Shown here one piece after another: positions 24,831 through 33,875 of a stretch of DNA of 64,000 bases (the stretch's first letter is position 1; each line of letters opens with the position of its first letter). Both the position numbers and the translations under genes were made by a program. The stretch is from Mitsuaria chitosanitabida ATCC BAA-476 = NBRC 102408 (GTDB taxonomy: Bacteria > Pseudomonadota > Gammaproteobacteria > Burkholderiales > Burkholderiaceae_C), in NCBI RefSeq assembly GCF_001598255.1, contig NZ_BCYP01000020.1, positions 82,219 to 146,218 on the forward strand. Direction: 5' to 3'. The notes beneath the pieces were generated by a model. It did no database searches and had not been told where the DNA came from. It worked only from the letters and a program-made list of their open reading frames with translations.

Positions 24831-24989
24831 TCAGCGCTTGCGGTCGAAGCGCAGGGCGCGGGCGACGCTGCGGCGGTCGCAGCCCAGGGAGGCGACTTCG
24901 AAGGCCTCGTGCTTGCGGCCCTTGTCGCTCAGCAGCTCCTGCGGCAGGCGACGCGGTTGGGATTCGGTGCGGGACTGGGACTTCATCAT
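24831..24989 (-). CDS. small basic protein, unknown function
   Basis: A 52-residue open frame starting ATG-ATG at 24984-24989 (MMKSQSRTESQPRRLPQELL), with AAAGGTCC 7-14 bases upstream, and ending RFDRKR. It is strongly basic (many Arg/Lys) and contains one cysteine, in EVASLGCDRRSVARAL. I recognise no family; the size, charge and good ribosome site suggest a real small protein rather than chance. The C-terminus resembles a short helix-turn-helix-like segment, but this is weak. Confidence 0.55.
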   Translation of the reverse strand: MMKSQSRTESQPRRLPQELLSDKGRKHEAFEVASLGCDRRSVARALRFDRKR

Positions 24990-25254
24990 GGTCGTGGACC
25001 TTTGGGTTCCAAGCGGGGGGATGACCGCTTTGTGGCAGCTAACGCGAGTCATCCGGCGCGCGTTGACAGCGTCATCACAAATGTGAACAAAGCTGGCGCA
25101 TCGATACATCCGCGTGCCCCGGATCGCCCATCACCGCACCACGATGGTGCAATCCAACGCTCCGAGGGATTCCCGGCCCCTCGTCGCGGGGCTGCAACGG
25201 GCCTTTGACCGACCACCCGTCCGGCGGCGGGCTTTCTCGCTAAGCTCGCGCCCC

Positions 25255-25641
25255 ATGTCCACCGCTTCTCCCGCCGTTTCCCAAGACGACCTGCTGGTCG
25301 CCTGCCTGTGCGCCGACTGGTGCCGGGTGTGCGACAGCTACCGCGACGACTTCGCTGCGCTGCGCCAGCAGCACCCAGGCGTGCGCTTCGTCTGGGTGGA
25401 CATCGAGGATGACTCCGAGCTCGTGGATGACCTGGAGGTCGAGACCTTCCCCACCCTGCTGATCGGTCGCGGCGAGCAGCTGTGCTTCGTCGGGCCGGTC
25501 CTGCCCCAGCCGGCAGCCGCCCAGCGCCTGATCCAGGCGGCGGAGGAGAACCCCACCATGTCCGCCGCCAGCCCGACCGCGCCCGCTGGCACCACGGCCG
25601 CCGCCCAGGCGCTGCTGTCGCGTCTGCGACAGTCCTGCTGA
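25255..25641 (+). CDS. thioredoxin-like protein
   Basis: A 128-residue thioredoxin-fold protein. The redox motif is WCRVC (residues 22-26: Cys23 and Cys26) in LCADWCRVCDSYRDDF, followed by the core VRFVWVDIEDDSELVDDLEV, the cis-proline region EVETFPTLLIGRGEQL, and FVGPVLPQPAAAQ. A C-terminal Ala/Pro/Thr-rich tail ends AQALLSRLRQSC. No signal peptide, so it is probably cytoplasmic. The dipeptide RV between cysteines is unusual versus the GP of thioredoxin, suggesting a different redox potential or partner. The frame is open upstream, but ATG 25255 is nearest the domain. Confidence 0.83.
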   Translation: MSTASPAVSQDDLLVACLCADWCRVCDSYRDDFAALRQQHPGVRFVWVDIEDDSELVDDLEVETFPTLLIGRGEQLCFVGPVLPQPAAAQRLIQAAEENPTMSAASPTAPAGTTAAAQALLSRLRQSC

Positions 25642-25782
25642 AGCCTCCGGGACGCAGCCGCCTCCCGCACCGTCGGCCCCGCCATCCGTCTTTCCCGATC
25701 CGTCAGGGGCGGGCGCTCAAGCGAGAATGCGTCACCGCCAACACATTGCCGGTCTGCGCGATCCGCGGCCGACCGCTGTCCG

Positions 25783-27159
25783 ATGAACGTCCAATTCAAG
25801 AATTCGGTGGCCCGAGCCACGCCCATCCTGGCGCTGGACCGCGCCTCGTACCAGGCCCTGGCCGCCAAGCTCCCCAAGCGCACCCAGCAATGGCTGGCGA
25901 CGCTGGGCTTCTCCGCCGCGCCGGACACCTTCGCCCTGGTGCCGGGCGAGGACGGCAAGCTGGCGCAAGTGTTCGCCGGCGTCGCCCACGCCGCTCATCC
26001 CTTCGCGCTGTCGGCGCTGCCGCTGGCCCTGCCGGAAGGCGACTACACGCTGTCTCCCGAGGGCCTGCCGCTCCAGGATGAAGCCGCCGCCCTGTCCTGG
26101 GAGCTGGGCTGCTACCAGTTCGACCTGTACAAGCCGCGCAAGCGCCAGCCGGCTCAACTGCTGATCAAGAGCAGCGCCGACGGCCAACGCGGCCTGGCCA
26201 TCGCGACCGCGATGACCGCCGTCCGCGACCTGGTCAACACGCCGGCCGAGCACATGGGCCCCGAGGAGCTGTCCAAGGCCGCCGCCGTGGTCGGCAAGCA
26301 GCACGGCGCGAAGTTCAAGGAGATCGTCGGCGACGACCTGCTGAAGAAGAACTTCCCCGCCATCCACGCCGTCGGCCGCGCCAGCACCCGCGCCCCGCGC
26401 CTGATCGAGCTGAACTGGGGCAGCGACAAGCATCCGCGCCTGACCCTGGTCGGCAAGGGCGTGTGCTTCGACACCGGCGGTCTGGACATCAAGCCGGCCG
26501 ACGGCATGCGCCAGATGAAGAAGGACATGGGCGGCGCCGCCAACGCGCTGGGCCTGGCCACGCTGATCATGGCGCTGAAGCTGCCCGTGCGCCTGCAGGT
26601 GCTGATCCCGGCCGTCGAGAACTCGATCGCCGGCAACGCCTACCGTCCGGGCGACGTGGTGAAGACCCGCGCCGGCCTGCACATCGAGATCGGCAACACG
26701 GACGCCGAAGGTCGCGTGATCCTGTGCGACGCGCTGGCCTACGCCACCGAGTCCAAGCCCGAGCTGATCATCGACCTGGCCACGCTGACCGGCGCTGCCC
26801 GCATCGCGCTGGGCGCGCAACTGCCGGCGCTGTTCGCCAAGCACATGGACACCGCGCGTGACCTGGTCGACCTGGGCCTGAAGCTGGACGATCCGCTGTG
26901 GCACATGCCGCTGTGGGCGCCCTACAAGGAAGGCATCACCTCCAGCATCGCCGACATCGTGAACACCGGCCGCAACGCGCTGGGCGGCGCGATCAACGCG
27001 GCGCTGTTCCTCGAGGCCTTCATCCCGGCCGAGCAGGACTGGCTGCACGTGGACCTGTTCGCGTGGAACGACATCTCGCGCCCCGGCCGCCCGATCGGTG
27101 GCGAGGCCCAGACCATCCGCACGCTGCTGGCCTACATCGAAGAGCGCTTCGCCGCCTGA
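25783..27159 (+). CDS. leucyl aminopeptidase family (M17) protein
   Basis: A 458-residue di-zinc aminopeptidase. The signature NTDAEGRVILCDALAYA occurs near residue 305. Metal-binding residues lie in GKGVCFDTGGLDIKPADGM and MRQMKKDMGGAANALG (around 223-250). Other family marks are VRDLVNTPAEHMGPEEL and IDLATLTGAARIALG. It removes N-terminal residues from peptides in the cytoplasm. The N-terminal domain is shorter than in E. coli PepA and nearer the PepB-type group; a specific symbol is not assigned. ATG 25783 is the only good start. It is followed by a strong intrinsic terminator. Confidence 0.92.
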   Translation: MNVQFKNSVARATPILALDRASYQALAAKLPKRTQQWLATLGFSAAPDTFALVPGEDGKLAQVFAGVAHAAHPFALSALPLALPEGDYTLSPEGLPLQDEAAALSWELGCYQFDLYKPRKRQPAQLLIKSSADGQRGLAIATAMTAVRDLVNTPAEHMGPEELSKAAAVVGKQHGAKFKEIVGDDLLKKNFPAIHAVGRASTRAPRLIELNWGSDKHPRLTLVGKGVCFDTGGLDIKPADGMRQMKKDMGGAANALGLATLIMALKLPVRLQVLIPAVENSIAGNAYRPGDVVKTRAGLHIEIGNTDAEGRVILCDALAYATESKPELIIDLATLTGAARIALGAQLPALFAKHMDTARDLVDLGLKLDDPLWHMPLWAPYKEGITSSIADIVNTGRNALGGAINAALFLEAFIPAEQDWLHVDLFAWNDISRPGRPIGGEAQTIRTLLAYIEERFAA

Positions 27160-27217
27160 TCGAGCTCCCCGCGCGGCCCGATGCCGATCGGCATGCGCCG
27201 CCGGGGACCCCGGCCCG

Positions 27218-27249
27218 AAAGCCCGCCCGCGTCACGCCGGCGGGCTTTT
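27218..27249 (+). terminator. intrinsic terminator of the M17 gene
   Basis: AAAGCCCGCC...GGCGGGCTTTT: 7-bp stem GCCCGCC (27221-27227) with GGCGGGC (27239-27245), then TTTT. The flanking AAA also makes it a terminator on the minus strand for the convergent GMC oxidoreductase, whose stop abuts it. Confidence 0.8.
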
Positions 27250-28910
27250 CACTTTCCGGCGACCAGCCATTGCGCGGCGCGCTCCGCGATCATCAGGGTC
27301 GGCGAGTTGGTGTTGCCGCTGGTGATCGTGGGCATCACGCTCGCGTCGATCACGCGCAGGCCGTCGACCCCGCGTACCCGCAGCCGGCTGTCGACGACCG
27401 CCAACGGGTCGTCATCCCGGCCCATGCGGCAGGTGCCGACGGGATGGAAGATGGTCGTGGCGATGTCACCCGCCAGCCGCGCGAGCTCCTCGTCCGTCTG
27501 GAACTGGACGCCGGGCTTGTATTCCGTCGGGCGATAGCGCGCCAGCGCGGGCTGCTCGACGATGCGCCGCGTCAAGCGCAGGCTGCGCGCGGCGATCTCG
27601 CGATCGGCCTCGGTGCTCAGGTAGTTGGGCGCGATCAGCGGCGCGTCGGCCGCGTCGGCGCTGCGGATCGTCACCGATCCGCGGCTGGTCGGGTTCAGAT
27701 TGCAGACGCTCGCGGTGAATGCGTTGAAGCCATGCAGCGGCTCGCCGAAGGCCTCCAGCGACAAGGGCTGCACGTGGTACTGCAGGTCGGGCCAGGCCTT
27801 GTCCGGACCGCTGCGCGCGAAGGCGCCCAGTTGCGACGGCGCCATGCTCATCGGCCCGGTGCGACGCAACGCGTACTCCAGCCCGATGCGCGCCTTGCCC
27901 ATCCAGTGGGAAGCCAGCGTGTTCAGCGTGGTCACCCCGTCGACCTGGAAGACCGCCCGGATCTGCAGGTGATCCTGCAGGTTGCCGCCGACACCGGGCA
28001 GATCCTTCACGACCTCGATGCCATGCTGCTTCAGCAGCGCCGCCGGGCCGATGCCCGACAGCTGCAGCAGTTGCGGCGAGCCGATCGCGCCGGCCGCCAG
28101 CAAGACCTGACCCCCAGGCGCCAGCCGTGCTTCCTCCAGTCCCTGCGGCGTGCGCACCTGCACGCCGTCGCAGCGCGTGGCGCCATCCACGTTCTCGAAG
28201 AGCAGCCGCTGCGCGTGAGCACCGGTCCACATCTCGAAGTTCATCCGCTTGTAGCAGGCCGGTCTCAGGAAGGCCTTGGCCGTGTTCCAGCGCCAGCCGG
28301 CGCGCTGATTGACCTCGAAGTAGCCGACGCCCTCGTTGTTGCCGCCATTGAAATCGGGCGTCGCCGGAATGCCGGCCTGCTGGGCCGCCTCGGCGAAGGC
28401 GTCCAGCACCGCCCAGCGCAGCCGCTGCTTCTCCACGCGCCATTCGCCGCCATGGCCGTGCATCACGGCGTCGAAGCCGGGCGGGCGCTCCGTGCCGGCG
28501 TCCAGCCGCCAATGGTCCTCGTGCTGACGGAAGAAGGGCAGCACCGCGTCCCAGCGCCAGGCCTCGTCGCCGGTGGCGGCGGCCCAGGCGTCGTAATCGC
28601 GCGTCTGGCCGCGCATGTAGATCATGCCGTTGATGCTGGAACACCCGCCCAGCACCTTGCCGCGCGGGTAGCGCAGGCTGCGCCCGTTCAGGCCCGCGTC
28701 GGGCTCGGTCTTGAACAGCCAGTCGGTGCGTGGATTGCCGATGCAATACAGATAGCCGACGGGAATGTGGATCCAGTGATAGTCGTCGCGGCCTCCGGCC
28801 TCCAGCAGCAGCACCCGCTTGTCGGGGTCCGCGCTGAGCCGGTTGGCCAGCAGGCAGCCGGCCGTGCCGGCGCCCACGATGATGAAGTCGAACCGGTTGT
28901 CTCCGCGCAT
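27249..28910 (-). CDS. GMC-family FAD-dependent alcohol/choline dehydrogenase-like oxidoreductase
   Basis: A 553-residue glucose-methanol-choline oxidoreductase. The FAD dinucleotide fold is DFIIVGAGTAGCLLANRLS (about 8-26). GMC signature 1 is in PRGKVLGGCSSINGMIYMRG (about 83-102) and signature 2 near VLLAAGAIGSPQLLQLSG. The C-terminal active-site stretch TTIFHPVGTCRMGRDDDPLAV and IDASVMPTITSGNTNSPTLM is present. It resembles the BetA/AlkJ-type alcohol dehydrogenases of the family, which oxidise alcohols to aldehydes and feed electrons to the respiratory chain. No betB or transporter gene adjoins, so the natural substrate is not predictable. ATG 28910 is unambiguous. Confidence 0.88.
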   Translation of the reverse strand: MRGDNRFDFIIVGAGTAGCLLANRLSADPDKRVLLLEAGGRDDYHWIHIPVGYLYCIGNPRTDWLFKTEPDAGLNGRSLRYPRGKVLGGCSSINGMIYMRGQTRDYDAWAAATGDEAWRWDAVLPFFRQHEDHWRLDAGTERPPGFDAVMHGHGGEWRVEKQRLRWAVLDAFAEAAQQAGIPATPDFNGGNNEGVGYFEVNQRAGWRWNTAKAFLRPACYKRMNFEMWTGAHAQRLLFENVDGATRCDGVQVRTPQGLEEARLAPGGQVLLAAGAIGSPQLLQLSGIGPAALLKQHGIEVVKDLPGVGGNLQDHLQIRAVFQVDGVTTLNTLASHWMGKARIGLEYALRRTGPMSMAPSQLGAFARSGPDKAWPDLQYHVQPLSLEAFGEPLHGFNAFTASVCNLNPTSRGSVTIRSADAADAPLIAPNYLSTEADREIAARSLRLTRRIVEQPALARYRPTEYKPGVQFQTDEELARLAGDIATTIFHPVGTCRMGRDDDPLAVVDSRLRVRGVDGLRVIDASVMPTITSGNTNSPTLMIAERAAQWLVAGK

Positions 28911-29014
28911 GGGTCTCTTGTCGTGAGGGGTCTGTGCGGTCGCCCGCGTGGACCCATGCTGACCGAGCCGGACGCCGTGGACAACCGCGTTCTCACCAAC
29001 TTGCCATCGGGTTC

Positions 29015-30409
29015 TCAGTCGGGGCGTGCGGTCGCGTCCAGCATGCGCCCGCCCAGTCCCAGCCGGTACCAGTCGAAGCGGCGCGTCAGCGTCATCACCG
29101 CCGCGAGGACCGCGAACAGCAGCAGGGCACCGACCAGCAGCGCGGCCTTCTCCAGATTGAGCAGCACGAAGAGCGCGCCGTAGAGCGTTCCCACCAGCGC
29201 GCCGAATCCAAGACCGCGTCGCGCCGAACCCAGCATCGCGCCGCCATAGAAGACCAGCAGGCCCACCACGGCGCTCGCGGCGATCCCGTACGACAGCGGG
29301 AAGCTCAGGTGCTCCGACAGGCTCAGCAGCAGCAGGAAGAACAGCGTCATCGCCAGACCGACCAGCAGGTACTGCACCGGATGGACGCGACGGCCGGCCA
29401 GCAGCTCCAGCAGGCCGACGCTGACGAAGGTCAGCACGATGAAGAGCAGGCCGTACTTGATGGCGCGGTCGCTCATCACATACGGATTGACCGGGTCGAC
29501 CATGGAGAAGGCCAGCGTGTCGGTGATGCGCGCGCCGGCGTTGTCGCCGCGGGCCGGCACGGCGTAGTCGACAAGCTCGGCGTCACGATCGACGGTGGGC
29601 AGGGCGCGGCCGGCGGCGACATCGCGCAGCGCGGTGGTGGCCAGCTCGGTCACCAGCCAGCTGGCCTCGAAGCCGTCCGGCCGCACCTCGCTGGTCGCGG
29701 GCAGGAAGCGACCGCCGAAGCTGGGATGCGGCCAGTCCGAGCGCAGCTTCACCTGCGTCGACGAGGCGGCCGGAACGACGCCGAAGTCCGTCATGCCGAC
29801 CAGATCGATGTTCACCGACAGCGTCAGCGGCTGGTCCAGGGCCAGGCCCTTCAGATCGGCATGCAGCCCGCGCGGATAGCTGTCGTTGAGCGTGCCGGGC
29901 GCGACGACCAGCGGCGTGTCGCCGCGCTTCACCGACACGGCGCGCAGCCCGCGGGAATCGCTGACCGCGACCATCATGTGCGGCTCGTCGCAGCGCAGCG
30001 CGCCGTTGCGCTCCGCCTTGGGCGTGAGCGCCGCGAGCGAGGACCACTGCGCGTGCAGGGCGACCTTGCCGGCATAGGCGTTGATCTTGAACAGGCCGCG
30101 GTAGCGCGGCTCCTGGGCCAGCGCGCCGTCGATCGACAACTCCGTCGGCATCGCCGACAGCACGAAGTCGCGGCGCTGCGGCGTCAGGGTGAGGTCCTTG
30201 TCCAGCGCCTTCCATTCCTCGGTGCACTGGCGCTGCACGATCGGCCCCAGCAGCACCTGAGGTCCGGCCTGCGCGGCGGCCACCCCCGCCTCGGCGCCGC
30301 GTTGCCGCTCCTGCCGCTCGCTCACCAGCCAGCCGATCCGCGTCAGCACGATCAGCAACAACACCGTCACGCCGGTCAGGATGACCAGCTTCCACGTCAG
30401 CGCCTTCAT
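29015..30409 (-). CDS. creD: inner-membrane protein CreD
   Basis: A 464-residue membrane protein of the CreD family. A first helix (LTWKLVILTGVTVLLLIVLT) is followed by a large periplasmic domain of about 280 residues that includes ERNGALRCDEPHMMVAVSDS. Then come clustered C-terminal helices: YGLLFIVLTFVSVGLLELLA, PVQYLLVGLAMTLFFLLLLS, and GALVGTLYGALFVLLNLEK. CreD contributes to envelope integrity and is the classical output gene of the CreBC two-component system; in pseudomonads and aeromonads it is linked to beta-lactam response. ATG 30409 is chosen because GAGGGA lies just upstream. It is the last gene of creB-creC-creD; the gap from creC is 73 bases. Confidence 0.9.
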   Translation of the reverse strand: MKALTWKLVILTGVTVLLLIVLTRIGWLVSERQERQRGAEAGVAAAQAGPQVLLGPIVQRQCTEEWKALDKDLTLTPQRRDFVLSAMPTELSIDGALAQEPRYRGLFKINAYAGKVALHAQWSSLAALTPKAERNGALRCDEPHMMVAVSDSRGLRAVSVKRGDTPLVVAPGTLNDSYPRGLHADLKGLALDQPLTLSVNIDLVGMTDFGVVPAASSTQVKLRSDWPHPSFGGRFLPATSEVRPDGFEASWLVTELATTALRDVAAGRALPTVDRDAELVDYAVPARGDNAGARITDTLAFSMVDPVNPYVMSDRAIKYGLLFIVLTFVSVGLLELLAGRRVHPVQYLLVGLAMTLFFLLLLSLSEHLSFPLSYGIAASAVVGLLVFYGGAMLGSARRGLGFGALVGTLYGALFVLLNLEKAALLVGALLLFAVLAAVMTLTRRFDWYRLGLGGRMLDATARPD

Positions 30410-30482
30410 GTCGTCCCTCTCCTCGCCCTCTGGCACATGCCGGGCCCCTGGGAAGGCGCCAGTCTCGAAGGCGACGGTGAGC

Positions 30483-32087
30483 TCAGGACGAGGTTTGTGT
30501 GGCGACGGTGAAGTCCTCGAACTCGAGCCGCACCCGCAGCCCGGGCTCGGCCGGCGCGAAGCTCAGCCGGCCCCGATGCAGGCCCGCGATCTGGCGGGTG
30601 ATCGCCAGCCCCAGACCCGAGCCCTTGCGCAGGCTGCCGGGCCGCGCCGTCGAGAAGAAGCGCTGACCCAGCTGGGCCCAGGCCGCCGCGGGCACGCCGG
30701 GTCCGTGGTCGCGGAGCTCGAAGAAGGCGCGCGGCCGAGTCGGCGCGCTGCGGCCCGGTGGCCGGGACTCGTCGGCACCGCCGCCGCCGAGGTGGCCCGG
30801 GTGGGCGGCGACCGCGCCGTCGCCGCTCCCGTCGTCGACACCGACCGCGAGCTCCAGCACCGAATCGGCCGGCGCGAAGTCCACGGCGTTGGTCAGCAGG
30901 TTGCTGATCGCCAGCGCGAGCAGTTCGGCATCGGCCTGCAGCCGTACCGGCTCGCGACGTCCCCAGCGCACGGTCAGCCGCTGCTGATGCAGCCGCGCGG
31001 CCAGCGGCGACAGGGCCTCGTCCACGGCCGCGTCCAGCGACACCTGCCGCGGATGCTCCGGCCCGCGTCGCAATTCCAGCGTCGAGAGCGCGAGCAGCCG
31101 CTCGACCATCTCGGTCATGCGCTCGCTCTGCGAGACGACCTGCGCGGCGAAGCGCTGGCGGTCCGCCTCGGGCAGCTCGTCCTGCAGCAGCTCACCGGCC
31201 CCGCGCAGCGCGGCCAGCGGACTCTTGAGCTCATGCGTCAGCGCGCGGGCGACGTGCTCCAGATGCTCCCGCCCGTCCAGGCGTTCCCGCATCGCGTCCA
31301 TGGCCTGCGCCAGATCGCCGAGCTCGCCCGGCACCCGGGGCGGCGTGCGGCGCTCGCCGAGCTGCACTTCCTGCGCGTAGCGGCGCAGCCGCCGCACGGT
31401 CGTCACCATCCACAGCGTCACCGCGACGCCGACGGCCAGCGAGACCGCCAGCAGCGACAGGCCCGCGATCCAGATGCGGCGCTCGGCACGGTAGATGATC
31501 TGCTGCACGGCGGCGGCCGGCTTGGCGACGGTCACGACGCCGATCGTGCGGCCGTCCATCCGCACCGGCGCGGCCACGTACATCACCGGGCTGCCCTTGG
31601 CATCGCTGCCGTTGCCCAGGTCGCCCGCATTGCCGTAAGGCGTCAGCCGGCGCGGCACCTCGGGCGAGGAGCGCGCGCCGTACTCGCCGCGCAGCGTCCG
31701 CGCCACGTCGTTCCATGCCGAATAGTCCTGGCCGACCGCCGGCTCCGGCCCGGTGTCCAGGACCACCCGGCCGGCGGCGTCGGTGACATAGATGCGGAAG
31801 TCCAGCGAGCGCTTGCGCGCGCTGAGGATGCGGGCGTCGACCGGGCGCTCGGCGTAGTCGCGCACCCGCTGCGCGAAGCGGGTGCCGGTCAGGTCGCCGC
31901 CGGGCGGCATCGCGGCCAGTTCGTCGCGCGCCAGCTCGGCCACCAGGTTGGCCGTGTCGACCATCATGTCCTCCATCACCTCGCGCACGCTGGGCTTGAA
32001 CTCCCCCAGCACGACGCGCAGCAGAATGAAGGCGCTCAGTCCCGCGACCAGGAAGAAGCCCAGGAACAGACGCAGGCCGAGGCGCAT
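30483..32087 (-). CDS. creC: sensor histidine kinase CreC
   Basis: A 534-residue sensor kinase. One helix at the N-terminus (about 7-27), a periplasmic sensing segment of about 175 residues, and a second helix near 205-228 (IAGLSLLAVSLAVGVAVTLWM) precede a HAMP-like region and the dimerisation helix with His285 in ALTHELKSPLAAL. The ATPase domain shows NLLTNAVDFAPADSV, DHGPGVP, and GSGLGLAITRQIAG. A glycine/proline-rich insert (GDGAVAAHPGHLGGGGADES) interrupts the ATPase near 425-455, which is not usual. It starts four bases after the creB stop, so they are translated together. Confidence 0.9.
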   Translation of the reverse strand: MRLGLRLFLGFFLVAGLSAFILLRVVLGEFKPSVREVMEDMMVDTANLVAELARDELAAMPPGGDLTGTRFAQRVRDYAERPVDARILSARKRSLDFRIYVTDAAGRVVLDTGPEPAVGQDYSAWNDVARTLRGEYGARSSPEVPRRLTPYGNAGDLGNGSDAKGSPVMYVAAPVRMDGRTIGVVTVAKPAAAVQQIIYRAERRIWIAGLSLLAVSLAVGVAVTLWMVTTVRRLRRYAQEVQLGERRTPPRVPGELGDLAQAMDAMRERLDGREHLEHVARALTHELKSPLAALRGAGELLQDELPEADRQRFAAQVVSQSERMTEMVERLLALSTLELRRGPEHPRQVSLDAAVDEALSPLAARLHQQRLTVRWGRREPVRLQADAELLALAISNLLTNAVDFAPADSVLELAVGVDDGSGDGAVAAHPGHLGGGGADESRPPGRSAPTRPRAFFELRDHGPGVPAAAWAQLGQRFFSTARPGSLRKGSGLGLAITRQIAGLHRGRLSFAPAEPGLRVRLEFEDFTVATQTSS

Positions 32088-32091
32088 CCGC

Positions 32092-32796
32092 TCACTCCAG
32101 CGAGTAGCCCATGCCGCGGTGCGTGCGGATGGGGTCGAGCTCGGGCCGCACCTGGCGCAGCTTGGCGCGCAGCGTCTTCACGTGGGTGTCGACGGTGCGG
32201 TCGCTGCTGTCGGCGTCCTGGCCCCAGACCGCGTCCAGCAGGCTGTCGCGTGTGTGGATGCGACTGGGGGCGGCCAGCAGCCGGAGCAGCAGGCCGAGCT
32301 CACGCCGGGTCAGCGGCAGCAGCTCGCCGTGGAAGCGCACGCGGGAGCCGTCGGCCTCGACGACAAACCCGGGGACCCGCTCGACGGGCGCCTCGGCCGG
32401 CACCTGGGCGCGACGCAGCAGCGCGCGCACGCGGGCCACCAGCTCCCGATTGCTGAAGGGTTTGGCGAGGTAGTCGTCGGCGCCCAGTTCCAGGCCGAGC
32501 ACCTTGTCCAGCTCCTCGCCCCGGGCGCTGAGCATCAACACCGGCAGGCGGGCAAGCGGTCCCTGCCGCAGTTCCCGGCAGAGGTCCAGACCGCTGCCGT
32601 CGGGCAGGCCGATGTCGAGGATGGCCAGATCGACCTCGCCAGCGGCCAGCACGGCGCGGGCCTCGTGCAACCAGCCGCGGCAGTCGACGCGGAAGCCCTC
32701 GCGCTCCAGCAGGAAGCGCACGGTCTGGGCAATGGCGGGGTCATCCTCTAGAAGAAGGAGACGCGCGGGGGAGCTGGGGGGGCGGTCGGGGGTCAT
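32092..32796 (-). CDS. creB: response regulator CreB (OmpR family)
   Basis: A 234-residue OmpR/PhoB-type regulator. The receiver contains LLLLEDDPAIAQTVRF, the phosphoacceptor Asp61 in LAILDIGLPDGSGLDL, and the conserved Lys112 in YLAKPFSNREL. A winged-helix DNA-binding domain starts near 140, with LPLTRRELGLLLRLLAAP and DRTVDTHVKTLRAKLRQV. The open frame runs further upstream, but ATG 32794-32796 (MTPDRPPSS) fits the family. It is the first gene of the creBCD operon. The region upstream (up to 33351) has only one TTCAC half-site of the Cre-type tag, at 32801-32805 on the minus strand. Confidence 0.9.
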   Translation of the reverse strand: MTPDRPPSSPARLLLLEDDPAIAQTVRFLLEREGFRVDCRGWLHEARAVLAAGEVDLAILDIGLPDGSGLDLCRELRQGPLARLPVLMLSARGEELDKVLGLELGADDYLAKPFSNRELVARVRALLRRAQVPAEAPVERVPGFVVEADGSRVRFHGELLPLTRRELGLLLRLLAAPSRIHTRDSLLDAVWGQDADSSDRTVDTHVKTLRAKLRQVRPELDPIRTHRGMGYSLE

Positions 32797-33231
32797 CGGT
32801 GTGAACTCGGGAAGGCCGGCGATCGGACGGGTCCGGGCGGCGATTCTTCCAGCTGTCCCTCGCTTTGGCGGCAAAAACGTCTGGCCATCGGGAGACGCCG
32901 GGCCGGACGCCTCCAGGCTTCGCGGGGCCCCGAAACGGGCGACGATCGCCATTTGAGGGGAGCGAGGCGTGGTCCAGGCGGGATCCGGGTGGGCGAATGG
33001 CGGCGATCTCCCCAGGACGCGTCCTTCGGCGACGAGCGCCCGGCGGGTGTCCCTCTCTAGGGGGAAATGCTTGCGGGAAGGCCCCGATAGTGGAAAACAC
33101 CGACGGCTGGCGGGAGGGAGTCGGGCGCCGGATTTGCCATATTTAGACGTGGGAGGCGCAATTGTTGAAGGTCTCTTACACTGCTCGGGGTTTGTGCGCA
33201 GAAGCTGAAAAACAACAGCCGGCTTGACGCG
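32797..33231. other. intergenic region between creB and the RRM gene, no gene seen
   Basis: About 435 bases with no credible coding frame and no recognisable structured RNA. It must hold the creBCD promoter (minus strand); I could not identify convincing -35/-10 elements there. Confidence 0.4.
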
Positions 33232-33261
33232 TTGCGAACCGCCAATCCTGTCACACATAAT
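33232..33261 (+). promoter_or_regulatory. probable sigma70 promoter of the RRM gene
   Basis: TTGCGA (33232-33237), 18-base spacer, CATAAT (33256-33261), on the plus strand. Four of six and five of six consensus matches. Transcription would begin near 33268, leaving a leader of about 85 bases before the start at 33352, a length typical of cold-shock RNA-binding protein mRNAs. Confidence 0.55.
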
Positions 33262-33351
33262 CGGATCGCCTGAATGCAGCGCCTTCGTATGAGTGGTTCA
33301 CGACGGGTTGAAGCAGCACATTGGGTTATTTGGTATTGAAAGGGCTTCCCC

Positions 33352-33846
33352 ATGGGAAACAAGTTATACGTGGGCAACCTCGCTTACAGCGTGCGCGATG
33401 AGTCGCTCCAGGAGGCATTCGGCCAGTTCGGTTCCGTCACCTCCGCCAAGGTCATGATGGACCGTGAGACCGGTCGTTCCAAGGGCTTCGGCTTCGTGGA
33501 AATGGCCACCGACGAAGAAGCTCAGGCCGCGATCAACGGCATGAACGGCCAGGCCCTCGAAGGCCGCGCCATCGTCGTGAACGTCGCCCGTCCTCGTGAA
33601 GAGCGTCCGGGTGGCTTCGGTGGCGGCGGCAGCCGCGGCGGCTTCGGCGGCGGCGGCGGTAGCCGTGGCGGCTACGGCGGCGGCGGTGGTGGCGGCGGCT
33701 ACGGTGGCGGCGGCGGCGGCGGTTACGGTGGTGGCGGCGGCGGTGGCCGCGGCGGCTACGGTGGCGGCGGCGGCAGCCGTGGCGGCTACGGCGGCGGCAG
33801 CAGCGGTGGTGGCGGCTACGGCGGCGGTGGCCGCGGTGGCTACTGA
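33352..33846 (+). CDS. glycine-rich RRM RNA-binding protein
   Basis: A 164-residue protein. A single RNA-recognition motif occupies about residues 1-80, with RNP2 KLYVGNLAYS and RNP1 GRSKGFGFVEM intact and aromatic residues present for RNA stacking. The C-terminal half (about 88-164) is a low-complexity tail made of GGYGGGG/SRGGYGGG-type repeats ending RGGY. Such proteins are common in betaproteobacteria and cyanobacteria, are often cold-inducible, and may act as RNA chaperones. A 5' AAAGGG precedes ATG by seven bases. It is monocistronic, with a promoter before it and a terminator after it. Confidence 0.92.
   Translation: MGNKLYVGNLAYSVRDESLQEAFGQFGSVTSAKVMMDRETGRSKGFGFVEMATDEEAQAAINGMNGQALEGRAIVVNVARPREERPGGFGGGGSRGGFGGGGGSRGGYGGGGGGGGYGGGGGGGYGGGGGGGRGGYGGGGGSRGGYGGGSSGGGGYGGGGRGGY
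33610..33843 (+). repeat. Gly/Tyr/Arg codon repeat tract
   Basis: Degenerate repeats of GGCGGCTACGGTGGCGGC type encode the low-complexity tail. The tract is almost purely GGN codons, so slippage and length variation between strains are expected. Confidence 0.8.
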
Positions 33847-33875
33847 TCCACGCCGGGCTAGATCCCGCACATGAC

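Noticed and set aside
32797..33260. Cre/Blr-type tag (TTCAC-N6-TTCAC) upstream of creB
   Set aside because: Only a single TTCAC half-site is found (32801-32805 on the minus strand).
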